Shown piece by piece: positions 15,467 through 23,327 of a stretch of 64,000 nt of DNA (positions are counted from its first letter, which is position 1; every line of letters begins with the position of its first letter). The notes under the pieces are model-generated. The model saw only the letters and a list, made by a program, of their open reading frames with translations. It had not been told where the DNA came from and searched no databases. Both the position numbers and the translations under genes were made by a program. Source of the stretch: Paenibacillus prosopidis (GTDB lineage Bacteria; Bacillota; Bacilli; Paenibacillales; Paenibacillaceae); NCBI RefSeq assembly GCF_003337375.1, contig NZ_QPJD01000004.1, positions 288,866 to 352,865 on the forward strand. Reading direction: 5' to 3'.

Positions 15467-16348
15467 TTAGCCTTTGACCGAGCCAAGCATCATGCCGGAT
15501 ACAAAATATTTTTGCAGGAATGGATAGACGCCGAGAATCGGGACAATGGAAACGACCATTGCCGTCGCTTGAATCGAGAACGGTGTAACGCTAGACCTTG
15601 ACATTGCTGCCGACTGGGCTTCGCCCGATGGAACCATCGTCTGATTAATCACTTGCATCATGCGGTAGGTTAGCGTTCGCAATCCCTCATCCTGTACGAA
15701 ATAAGCCGAATCAAGCCATGCGTTCCATTGCCCGGAGCCGATGAACAAGCTCATCGTCGCCAGAAGCGGCATGGAGACAGGCAAAATGATTTTAGTGAAA
15801 ATGCGAACCTCCGAGGCGCCGTCGATCCTTGCCGATTCACCAAGCTCCTCGGGTATTTCGGTGAAGAACGTGATCGCGATCAGCAGGAAAAACAGGTTCA
15901 GCATGCCCGGAATGACGTAGACGCCGAACGTATTAATTAAGCCCAGGCTTTTCAGCACGATGTAGAAGGCAATTAATCCCCCGGAGAAATTCATCGCCAC
16001 AACGACGATCAGGAAGTAGCTTTTGCGGAAGATCAAGTCGCGCTTGGCTAGTCCGTAGGCGACAATGCCGGTGAACAGGACCCCAAGTGCGGTTCCTACG
16101 ATCGTACGCAGCATCGAAATTCCGAATGAGCTGATCCACTTCGGATCCTCGAGAAAGTATAGATAGTTGCCGAGCGTAAATTGCCGCGGCCAAAAATACA
16201 TGCCGCCGACCGCGGTGTCCGTGCCCGAATTAAGCGTAATCAATAGGATGTAGTAGAAAGGATAGAGCGTCACGAAGACGACGATAAAAAGAATAACGGA
16301 AATGATCGTGTCCAGCACCCGGTCTTCGGTCGTTTTTTTTCGGCGCAT
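15467..16348 (-). CDS. ABC sugar permease, LplC/YtcP type, module A
   Basis: 293 residues with about six membrane segments and the permease EAA-type loop ('ESARIDGASEVRIFTKIILP'). The N-terminus has a run of basic residues then 'IISVILFIVVFVTLYPFYYI', and the C-terminus ends 'FVSGMMLGSVKG', the standard ending of this family. Forms a heterodimer with the permease encoded 32 bases upstream. The gap to the binding-protein gene is 79 bases without a clear terminator. Confidence 0.92.
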   Translation of the reverse strand: MRRKKTTEDRVLDTIISVILFIVVFVTLYPFYYILLITLNSGTDTAVGGMYFWPRQFTLGNYLYFLEDPKWISSFGISMLRTIVGTALGVLFTGIVAYGLAKRDLIFRKSYFLIVVVAMNFSGGLIAFYIVLKSLGLINTFGVYVIPGMLNLFFLLIAITFFTEIPEELGESARIDGASEVRIFTKIILPVSMPLLATMSLFIGSGQWNAWLDSAYFVQDEGLRTLTYRMMQVINQTMVPSGEAQSAAMSRSSVTPFSIQATAMVVSIVPILGVYPFLQKYFVSGMMLGSVKG

Positions 16349-16380
16349 GATGGTTTACCACTCTCCTGTTTCTTATGTTG

Positions 16381-17322
16381 CTAGAACAACCCGGTACCCG
16401 AGACGCGCTTCGCAATGGCATTGCTTGTGAAGATTAAGAAGACAGAAATAACGGATTGCATAAGATCGATCGCAGTCGCAAACGAGAACCTCCCCTGCGC
16501 TAAACCGATCGTGAACGCGTAAGTCTGAATGATCTGCGAAGTCTCGCTGTTAAGGGTATTACCAAGCAGCATGGATTGCTCGAAGTTCGAACCGACCAGC
16601 CCGCCGCCCAGCATGTTTCCGATCGTCAATATCAACACAACGATGCTTGCGCCCTTTAACCCCGGCAGCGTGATGTGATAGATTCTTCTGAGCCGGCTCG
16701 CGCCGTCCATCTCCGCCGCCTCGTAAAGTGACGGGTCGATGCCGGCAAGCGCCGCGAGGAAAATAATCGTCCACCACCCCGCTTCCTTCCAAATTGCCGT
16801 CGAAACCGCGAGCGCCCAGAACGAGTCCGGATCCGTCAAAATATTGAGCGGCTCCTTGATCAGATGCAGGGATAGCAGCAGATCGTTGAAGATGCCGAAC
16901 CCCGACGAGAAGAAGGCATATGAGATGCCGGTTACGACGACCCAAGAGATAAAATGAGGCAAATAACTGACGGTCTGCACGAACCGCTTTAGAAACACAT
17001 GCCTTACTTCGCTAAGCAGGATAGCGAACAGAATCGGTATCGGGTACGAAAAAACGATTTTCAATACGCTCAAAACGAGCGTATTGCGCACCAGCATCGG
17101 GAAGTTATAGTCGTTGATCAATTCCTTAAAGTGCGTCAGCCCTGCCCAAGAACTGGTGAATATACCGTCGATGCCGGTCGAGATTTTATAATTTTTAAAT
17201 GCGATGATAATGCCGAACATCGGAATATAGCTGAACACCAGCAGAAAAGCAAGTCCGATCCATACAAACAGCTGGAAGGGAAGCTGCTTCTGAAACCGCT
17301 TTATAAACAGGTCGTTTTGAAT
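16381..17322 (-). CDS. ABC sugar permease, LplB/YteP type, module A; start codon unusual
   Basis: Six-segment inner-membrane permease with the EAA loop ('YEAAEMDGASRLRRIYHITL') and the usual family ending. The only conventional in-frame start is a GTG at 17238, which would cut away half of the first membrane segment and has no ribosome site. The frame stays open further upstream and encodes the missing family-like N-terminus ('FIKRFQKQLPFQLFVWIGLA'). A GGAG at 17334-17337 would serve an ATC (17323-17325) or ATT (17320-17322) start; no ATG, GTG or TTG exists between the upstream stop and 17238. I give the ATT position. First gene of the module A operon. Confidence 0.85.
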   Translation of the reverse strand: MQNDLFIKRFQKQLPFQLFVWIGLAFLLVFSYIPMFGIIIAFKNYKISTGIDGIFTSSWAGLTHFKELINDYNFPMLVRNTLVLSVLKIVFSYPIPILFAILLSEVRHVFLKRFVQTVSYLPHFISWVVVTGISYAFFSSGFGIFNDLLLSLHLIKEPLNILTDPDSFWALAVSTAIWKEAGWWTIIFLAALAGIDPSLYEAAEMDGASRLRRIYHITLPGLKGASIVVLILTIGNMLGGGLVGSNFEQSMLLGNTLNSETSQIIQTYAFTIGLAQGRFSFATAIDLMQSVISVFLIFTSNAIAKRVSGTGLF

Positions 17323-17386
17323 GATTTCCGCCTCTCCTTTCGATTTTCTTTGTGTGGGCTAACCGTCTGCCGCCTTCCTAACTCAA

Positions 17387-17413
17387 ATTATAAAAGCGCA
17401 TACATTTTGTGAA
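17387..17413 (-). promoter_or_regulatory. Promoter of importer module A
   Basis: Minus-strand TATAAT (17387-17392) and TTCACA (17408-17413) with a 15-base spacer, ~65 bases before the first permease. The short spacer and an overlapping cre-like site suggest a regulated promoter. Confidence 0.5.
17391..17404 (+). promoter_or_regulatory. Candidate catabolite-responsive element in the module A promoter
   Basis: TAAAAGCGCATACA matches nine of ten fixed positions of TGNAANCGNWWNCA and lies across the -10/-35 spacer. CcpA bound there would block RNA polymerase. Confidence 0.4.
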
Positions 17414-17480
17414 AACGGTTCATTTCGCAGGTTTTGGTGTCCTTTTTCAAGATGGCGCATCCCTTTTTATTTTCCAATTC

Positions 17481-17522
17481 AAAGAGCCCTTGCTTCCGGT
17501 TCTTCCAGTGCCAGGGCTCTTT
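17481..17522 (-). terminator. Probable terminator of the GH95-like gene
   Basis: AAAGAGCCCT and AGGGCTCTTT make a ten-base stem with a 22-base loop, 25 bases after the stop codon. The U-tail on the minus strand is weak (TTTGAATTGG). Confidence 0.5.
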
Positions 17523-17546
17523 AACGAATAGCTTTACTTAGCAAGA

Positions 17547-20255
17547 TTAAGCCAAATTAAATACAACTGTAACATCAATCCCTGCATTCAGCGTTAAATG
17601 GACGTATTTTCCAAGCCCTTCCTGAATTACCTTTATGGCACTGCCGTTAACTACTGCATCAGTCCAAGGTATGCCCGCTTGTAATTTAATCGCATTATCA
17701 TTTTCGCTTGAATGGAGCGTAACGCGCACCGTTTTGGATAATAGATCCCAGGTTAACTCCTTAACCTCAACCCGGGTTCTTGCCATGAGTCCATTAATGG
17801 ATCCCACTTTCCAGTCGGAAGGCAATGCCGGCAGAACCTCGATTTCGCCCGTATTCGAGAATAGTAACGCTTCATTTACTGCCGCGACGACGCCAAATGC
17901 CGTATCCGTGCAATACGTGTTGTTTCTTCTGTTTGTATCATGGTCTGTCATAAGGGAGGCGTAATATCCGGTCTCGGTCATCATTGGCAATAGCGATGAA
18001 AGCACTCCGTCACCATTTTTTAACCTCGCATTGACAAGTGCCTTATGCACCCAGCCATGCCCCGCAGTCGCATCCTGCGTATTGTATTTGTCTCTGTTCT
18101 CGAGCGCGATCTTTGCAGCTTGAGCCAATGCCCTATCATTTTGCGTTTCATAAGCCGGCCAAGCCGGATACAGATGGCTCAGATGCCGATGATTGTTATT
18201 CTCCGTATATTCGCTCATCGCCCATTCACGTAAAGCGCCATCAACATCATATTTGTAATCAGGCAGCAGCTCTAGCAAGGCTTCCCATTTGGCGATTGCG
18301 GCTTCATATCCGTCCCGTTTTACGACCTTTTCCAACATGATGACCATTTGAAGTCCGTCTCTCGCTGCCGAAATATCCATGGCGGCATTGGCAGTAATCG
18401 TGCTGTTATAGCCGATCGGGTTATTCTCCGGCGAGTAGGCTGGGATAATCATATATTTTTCGCCTGGATTTAATGCCGTTTTGCCGTTCTGATGGCAGGC
18501 ATTGCCGTTCCTATCCGTGTAGTATTCCGGTGTGCAAATCTGTTCCCAGAAATTAGCCTGCTTTGTAAGCAGAGGGAGCAAAATATCCTTTTCCAGATCC
18601 AAGTACCCTCGGTTTAGGATCTGCGCGAATTCTTCATCGGTCAGGCCCCCGTCCCTGACGCCGAGAAGCAGCTGCAGATCATGTATCCTCATGTTAGCAT
18701 GGATCGGAATGTGCCGGTTGCCGTAACACTGCCAGTATTCATAGATGGGCAGCAAACACCAGCTTGCCCCGGCATTCCAGTATTGAAACGGATAGTCGTT
18801 GTCATATTCCACATGCATCCCGCGGTCACCGTCGGAGTTGACCGACACCTGCAGCGCATCGTTCATCCCGTACGCCATCCGCGCATTGTATTCAAAGTCC
18901 GGTGCGTTCCTCAAGAAAAACGTGATATAACCAAGCTGCGCTTCGGTTAGATGGCCCGTATTCATCGACGCGACCTGCAAATTGACGTTGGCATCAAGGG
19001 TGTAGATGCCTCGCCAGCCGGGATTCCATTCACCGGTCCACATCCCGTACAAGCGAGGTGCGCTGGTGCCGCTGCTGCATATCATGGCATATCTTCCCTG
19101 GTTGTACGCCTGCTCCATAAACGCAAGATTGACTTTGGTCGCCGTCCCTTTTTGCGCGTTGATCAATGCCAGGTTGTCCGTTAGCTTGTCGTCCCCGTGA
19201 ATGAACAAGTTCACGGCGTTGAATTCAGATGCGTGGTTTTGGGCATGGGGCGCGAGAGCGGCGGCGTAATCGAAATGACCGGATGCGTCCTTATATTTGC
19301 CGGCAACAGCATTCGTATTCCGATATAGTTGATCGACGATTTCGTACCGCGACATCCCGGCAAAATCTTCGGTTTTGCCCATTCCGTGGGTCCGGTCGGT
19401 TTGCGTGATTAAATAGACGGCATCCGCGTTAATAATTTGAACGGCCGGATTCTTCTCGGAACCGACGTTCATCGGTTCGTTCGTGTCAGGGAGCATCACT
19501 CTCTTCCTTGTACCGTTTACAACGACGACCTGCGTCAATCCGGCGTATCCTCCGTCGATCAGCTCGCTCCCGGGATAGGAAGGATAATGCACGACCTGCG
19601 CGATATACGCTGCATCGGGATCAACCAGTTTTTTATATTGGAGTGCCGTAACTTCGGAGCTTTCATTATGCGCCCTGCACATATTCGAAATGTCATCGAT
19701 TGAGATCAACATATTAATCTTTGCGCCGGTGGAAGATTGCGTAATCTTCGTGATCGACACGTTGTCCGCCCTGGACGTAAACGATGTTCGAATCCACGTG
19801 CCATGCTCGTCGTCGTAGCGTACCCCCGTCTCCGCCGTTTCATAATTCGTCCACCGTTCATAATCCGACACGTTCCCTTTATTCGCCATGCTAAGCCTGA
19901 GCTGGTGACCGGGGTGGTAGCTGTAAAAAAAGGTTCTTCTTCTGGTCGTACCGTCCGGAAACGTAATTTTCCACTGGTCATTTTGGTTAAAAACGTTCCG
20001 CCGGGCTTCGGCAAGCTGCCCCGTCAACTCCTCCGGAATCGCTCTGGGATGGTTGGAAGGATAGTTGAACCACATATTTTGAAATATAAAGCTGTCCGTA
20101 TAAGGTGAACCTGAAGTAATATAACCGTTCTCGCCATTGCCGCTAACCATGCCATCACGCCATTCGAAGCCCGGAGCGGAAGCCGGAACCTCCGTGTAGG
20201 TGCTGGCGAAGTTTCCTTTTGCATACATGCGTGTATTTGATAAACCGTTCGTCAT
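17547..20255 (-). CDS. Diverged GH95-like glycosidase, cytoplasmic
   Basis: 902 residues, no signal peptide. The core aligns by eye with the typical GH95 enzyme at 59389: 'GMWTGEWNPGWRGIYTLDAN' and 'VNLQV' match its NLQGIWN...NIN block (catalytic Asn), 'PAYSPENN' its SPE (general acid Glu), 'NHRHLSHLYPAWPAYE' its HRHISHL block, and 'CTDTAFGVVAAV' its FQIDGNFA block (Asp). So the key residues persist though overall similarity is low. GH95 acts on alpha-1,2-L-fucosides and some L-galactosides; this branch may have another substrate. It starts after AGGAGGAGAACAAG. A short decayed copy of its N-terminus sits at 46.3 kb. Single-gene unit between two terminators. Confidence 0.82.
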   Translation of the reverse strand: MTNGLSNTRMYAKGNFASTYTEVPASAPGFEWRDGMVSGNGENGYITSGSPYTDSFIFQNMWFNYPSNHPRAIPEELTGQLAEARRNVFNQNDQWKITFPDGTTRRRTFFYSYHPGHQLRLSMANKGNVSDYERWTNYETAETGVRYDDEHGTWIRTSFTSRADNVSITKITQSSTGAKINMLISIDDISNMCRAHNESSEVTALQYKKLVDPDAAYIAQVVHYPSYPGSELIDGGYAGLTQVVVVNGTRKRVMLPDTNEPMNVGSEKNPAVQIINADAVYLITQTDRTHGMGKTEDFAGMSRYEIVDQLYRNTNAVAGKYKDASGHFDYAAALAPHAQNHASEFNAVNLFIHGDDKLTDNLALINAQKGTATKVNLAFMEQAYNQGRYAMICSSGTSAPRLYGMWTGEWNPGWRGIYTLDANVNLQVASMNTGHLTEAQLGYITFFLRNAPDFEYNARMAYGMNDALQVSVNSDGDRGMHVEYDNDYPFQYWNAGASWCLLPIYEYWQCYGNRHIPIHANMRIHDLQLLLGVRDGGLTDEEFAQILNRGYLDLEKDILLPLLTKQANFWEQICTPEYYTDRNGNACHQNGKTALNPGEKYMIIPAYSPENNPIGYNSTITANAAMDISAARDGLQMVIMLEKVVKRDGYEAAIAKWEALLELLPDYKYDVDGALREWAMSEYTENNNHRHLSHLYPAWPAYETQNDRALAQAAKIALENRDKYNTQDATAGHGWVHKALVNARLKNGDGVLSSLLPMMTETGYYASLMTDHDTNRRNNTYCTDTAFGVVAAVNEALLFSNTGEIEVLPALPSDWKVGSINGLMARTRVEVKELTWDLLSKTVRVTLHSSENDNAIKLQAGIPWTDAVVNGSAIKVIQEGLGKYVHLTLNAGIDVTVVFNLA

Positions 20256-20448
20256 CTTGTTCTCCTCCTAATCTATTAGGCCCAGCCTATAGAAATAATC
20301 ATATAAATACATACGGCGGTACGTTATGCATCTAGACGACGAATGTAGCGTAGAAGATGTCGCATTTTCACAGAGGAAGTCCTTTGAATACGAATAGCTC
20401 CTAGTTCCTCATGCATAATCCTTGCAGGTCATAATTTAAATAGAAGAA

Positions 20449-20492
20449 AAAAACACACCTTACTGACCAGTTGATCAGTAGGATGTGTTTTT
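20449..20492 (-). terminator. Terminator of the Rieske gene
   Basis: AAAAACACATCC-TACTGA on the minus strand pairs, with one bulge, to TCAGTA-AGGTGTGTTTTT and is followed by a long U-run. It lies ~50 bases past the stop codon. T-runs on both strands make it likely bidirectional. Confidence 0.85.
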
Positions 20493-20540
20493 GTAAGATT
20501 CAATAATTAACTAACATGACCCAGCTGGCGTGTCCATTTG

Positions 20541-22301
20541 CTATTCTTCTTCAAACAACCTTTCCCCTTTATGCAGCCTCCAGGCAATTTTAGCCGTATG
20601 CGGGAGCTCGCGCGCGGTTGGCGCGTGTGCCGCCAAGTATCGGGTGCAGGCTAGCAGCATCGTTTCTTTGGCCTTCTCCGCAAAAGAGCCTGCCGCCGCT
20701 TGCCAGCGGTCGTATTCGGTCACTGCAGCCTCATACATTTGGAAAGAATGGAATTCCGCATCCTCCCGCAACAGCGCATGGCCAAGCGTATTAAGCAGCG
20801 CTCCTGGATCACCGCCGCCATGAATGTAGTCCATCACCCATTGCGCGGCCGGTCCGACCTGCTGGCGCAGATCGAGCAAATCGAGCAGCTCCTGATGATT
20901 GGCCGGCGCGGCGGAGCTGGACGGCTTCGGACGCGCCGCTGTCGGCACGTTTAAGAAACGGTCAAGATATACGCTGACGGCTCCGTGAAAAATCCCCCGC
21001 TGCAGCAGCGGCTCATCCGATTGCAGCAGCCTTTCGTGTACGGCGTGAGCATAAGTGAACGTATGGAGCACTGCAATCCAATCGCCGAAATCGTTCTGCG
21101 TATGGAAACGAACGATCCGTTCCGCGGCGGCTAGAGCAACGATCTGCGCCAATTGAGCTGGTGCCGTTCCCGCGATGAGCAGATCGCGCAGCAGAGAGAT
21201 CGTCTGCTCCGGCGTATCGCTCAGCAGCTGCTGCAGTAATTGCTCTTCCATACCAGCAGACAGCCGCGCATCTGTTGACCCACCGGCGAGCTTCGCCTGC
21301 GCCGCATTCTGCTCCAGTTCTTTGACCGCTTGTTTGATCGGCTCTACGAGGTTCAGCGGCGCCTGCCACTGGTGTAGCTCCTCGCTCCGCGTCGGACGAG
21401 CCATCATCGGCACGAGTGAAGTTAAAATCTGCTCCTTTTGGGATACCTCCGCCCACTCCAGCGCCTCAAAAGCTTTGTTGTGGAAATCGAACACATGCCC
21501 ACCGTCTAAGTAAAAGTGATCTGTTGCGGCGATAAGCATCATTTCCGACAGCCGCTTTGTGTCAATGCCGTTCAAAATGGCGGTGATCAGCACTTTCTCA
21601 GCGCCCTGCGTATCCCGCACCTCTATGCAATTGCGATACCACTCGGTCAACCGTTCGAACGGCAAGTCGGCCGTAGGCAGCGCCGACAGCAAGTGGCGGG
21701 TTCCTCTGCCCGAGCTGCCTCGAGCGACATGGACAAGTCCTTGGTACAAGGCGAGTATCTTACCGTTCTTGTCCAGCTTGTCGACGCTTTGCGCCATCGC
21801 GGTAAGAATCGTAAGTCCGGCGTTCCAGCCCGTTCCATATGTCGTGCCGAATTCGATGCCAATTCGGGCGATGTCCTGCTCCGGCACTCCCGCTTCGATC
21901 AGTCCGACGACCGCTTTCGCGATGACGATGCCGATATTTTGCTCGAGTCCTTCTTTTAGTTTATGCTTATATTTTGCCGCGCCTTTTGCACTTCTGGAAA
22001 CCGGATTTACCCACACTTCGCCGCCGTCGACCCGCACTTCATAAGACGGAACATCGTCCGCCCAGGGATCAAGCGTACCGCCGCTGCAGACGTCAAACCG
22101 GGCATGATGCCAATGGCACGTCAAAATCCCGTCGCACAGGCTCCCCATATGGAGCGGAAAGCCTAAATGCGGGCAACGGTTGTCAACCGCGTATACTTGG
22201 TCTTCATGATAAAAAACAGCGACACCGCCTCGTATAACCTTTGCGCCTTCTTCTTTAAGCGCTTCCAGATTGCCTGCTGAAATCCAGTTTAAACTACTCA
22301 T
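20541..22301 (-). CDS. Rieske 2Fe-2S protein with large helical C-terminal domain
   Basis: About 586 residues. Residues ~1-100 form a Rieske domain with both cluster motifs, 'CPHLGFPLHMG' and 'CHWHHARFD', as in ferredoxin-type Rieske components of dioxygenases. The remaining ~470 residues are Ala/Leu/Glu-rich and predicted mainly helical, with several His/Glu/Asp clusters ('AATDHFYLDGGHVFDFHNKA', 'HEMMLIA'-like turns) but no family I can name. No transmembrane segment or signal peptide. The open frame extends to 22340, but AGGAGG lies well placed for the ATG at 22301. Stands alone between its terminator and decayed DNA. Possibly an oxidoreductase or a redox sensor; function not assigned. Confidence 0.8.
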   Translation of the reverse strand: MSSLNWISAGNLEALKEEGAKVIRGGVAVFYHEDQVYAVDNRCPHLGFPLHMGSLCDGILTCHWHHARFDVCSGGTLDPWADDVPSYEVRVDGGEVWVNPVSRSAKGAAKYKHKLKEGLEQNIGIVIAKAVVGLIEAGVPEQDIARIGIEFGTTYGTGWNAGLTILTAMAQSVDKLDKNGKILALYQGLVHVARGSSGRGTRHLLSALPTADLPFERLTEWYRNCIEVRDTQGAEKVLITAILNGIDTKRLSEMMLIAATDHFYLDGGHVFDFHNKAFEALEWAEVSQKEQILTSLVPMMARPTRSEELHQWQAPLNLVEPIKQAVKELEQNAAQAKLAGGSTDARLSAGMEEQLLQQLLSDTPEQTISLLRDLLIAGTAPAQLAQIVALAAAERIVRFHTQNDFGDWIAVLHTFTYAHAVHERLLQSDEPLLQRGIFHGAVSVYLDRFLNVPTAARPKPSSSAAPANHQELLDLLDLRQQVGPAAQWVMDYIHGGGDPGALLNTLGHALLREDAEFHSFQMYEAAVTEYDRWQAAAGSFAEKAKETMLLACTRYLAAHAPTARELPHTAKIAWRLHKGERLFEEE

Positions 22302-22473
22302 CAATACAGCCTCCTTCATTTTTTTCAAGCTGCACTCCAAGCTACAACAATGGTATCCATTCAGAACCCTCTTCGTTCATTTGCATAGTTCTATAATACC
22401 TTATTGTCCCGGTCATGGCTTCAGCAAAGAGTCGGAGATCGGCACGACAAAGACGTACAACTTTCGGCTGAGT

Positions 22474-22858
22474 TCATGTACAACTAAAATATGAGGTTGC
22501 TTTATCCGGCTCGTTATTCTTATTAAAGTAAGCCAGTGCCAGATTACGATGGGCGACGGTGTATGAAGCATCCAGCTTTGCGGATGTTTCCCACTGAGCT
22601 ATCGCCGTCATCGGAGCGCTTCTTGTCATAATATAAATTCCCAAGGAAGTAACGAGCTCTTGCGGCATCAGGCTCCTGTTTTACGATATATTCCAAAACC
22701 GTGAGGTCAAATAGCGTATTGGGAAAGCAATAATCAGGAGTTGCTTTTTCTCCTGCCAAGAGATGCCTCGCCGCTAACTCAGCACTACCCGAACGGGAGT
22801 AACAATAGCTTAAAGCATAATGTACATCGGATATCGTCGCTTTCATCGTTCGGCGCAA
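22474..22858 (-). pseudogene. Fragment of a TPR/DUF5107-type protein with frameshift
   Basis: Minus-strand reading gives tetratricopeptide-like sequence: 'DVHYALSYCYSRSG', 'GEKATPDYCFPNTLFDLTVL', 'DAARARYFLGNLYYDKKR', then after an extra G near 22615 the frame continues 'IAQWETSAKLDASYTVAHRN', 'LALAYFNKNNEPDKA'. This matches, from memory, the C-terminal TPR part of large DUF5107 proteins of Paenibacillus. Both ends are cut; no start or remainder of the gene is present. Confidence 0.7.
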
Positions 22859-23327
22859 TGATCCGAAGTGATATCAAACTTTTTGTCGTTTCGGACACAA
22901 CACGATGTAAAAACTTTTCACGCAATAAACTTATTCAATGAGTTGCGCCCACTCTGGAAATAAAGTTGTGTCCGCGGCACCGCCGTTTTTTTGTCAGCGA
23001 TGAATCGGTTGAAATGCTCCTTTTACTCAGATTCGCGGATATATGGTCGGCTCATAGTTAACGCATTGATTCATGCGTCTGATCTCCATAAGCATTTGTT
23101 TCATTACCTTGCCTGTCTTTAATCATGTTATAATTTACTCCCACTGGCGCTCTGTATCATGGCTGTCCCCCACACCTGAACAATGACTTGTTTCGCCAAT
23201 CAAAGCCATTCAGGAAATACAAGGGGATGTCGCCTTCTGCCTTCAAACGCCTGCAAGGAAAAGCTTCGTTCCCGAAGTAACCGTAGTTAATGACGGACTT
23301 AAATAGAATCTCGGAGGAGGAAGAATC
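22859..23327. other. Gene-free stretch before importer module B
   Basis: No gene is supported. CGGACACAA (22892-22900) is inverted as TTGTGTCCG (22966-22974). A plus-strand TATAAT at 23131-23136 has only a poor -35 and lies ~190 bases before the regulator gene. The rest looks like decayed or leader sequence. Confidence 0.4.

Noticed and set aside
17408..17421. TGTGAAAACGGTTCA as a second cre site in the module A promoter
   Set aside because: Only eight of ten fixed positions match in either direction; the neighbouring 17391-17404 site is better.
22892..22974. CGGACACAA/TTGTGTCCG as insertion-sequence ends
   Set aside because: Only nine bases, 65 apart, with no transposase fragment or target duplication visible.
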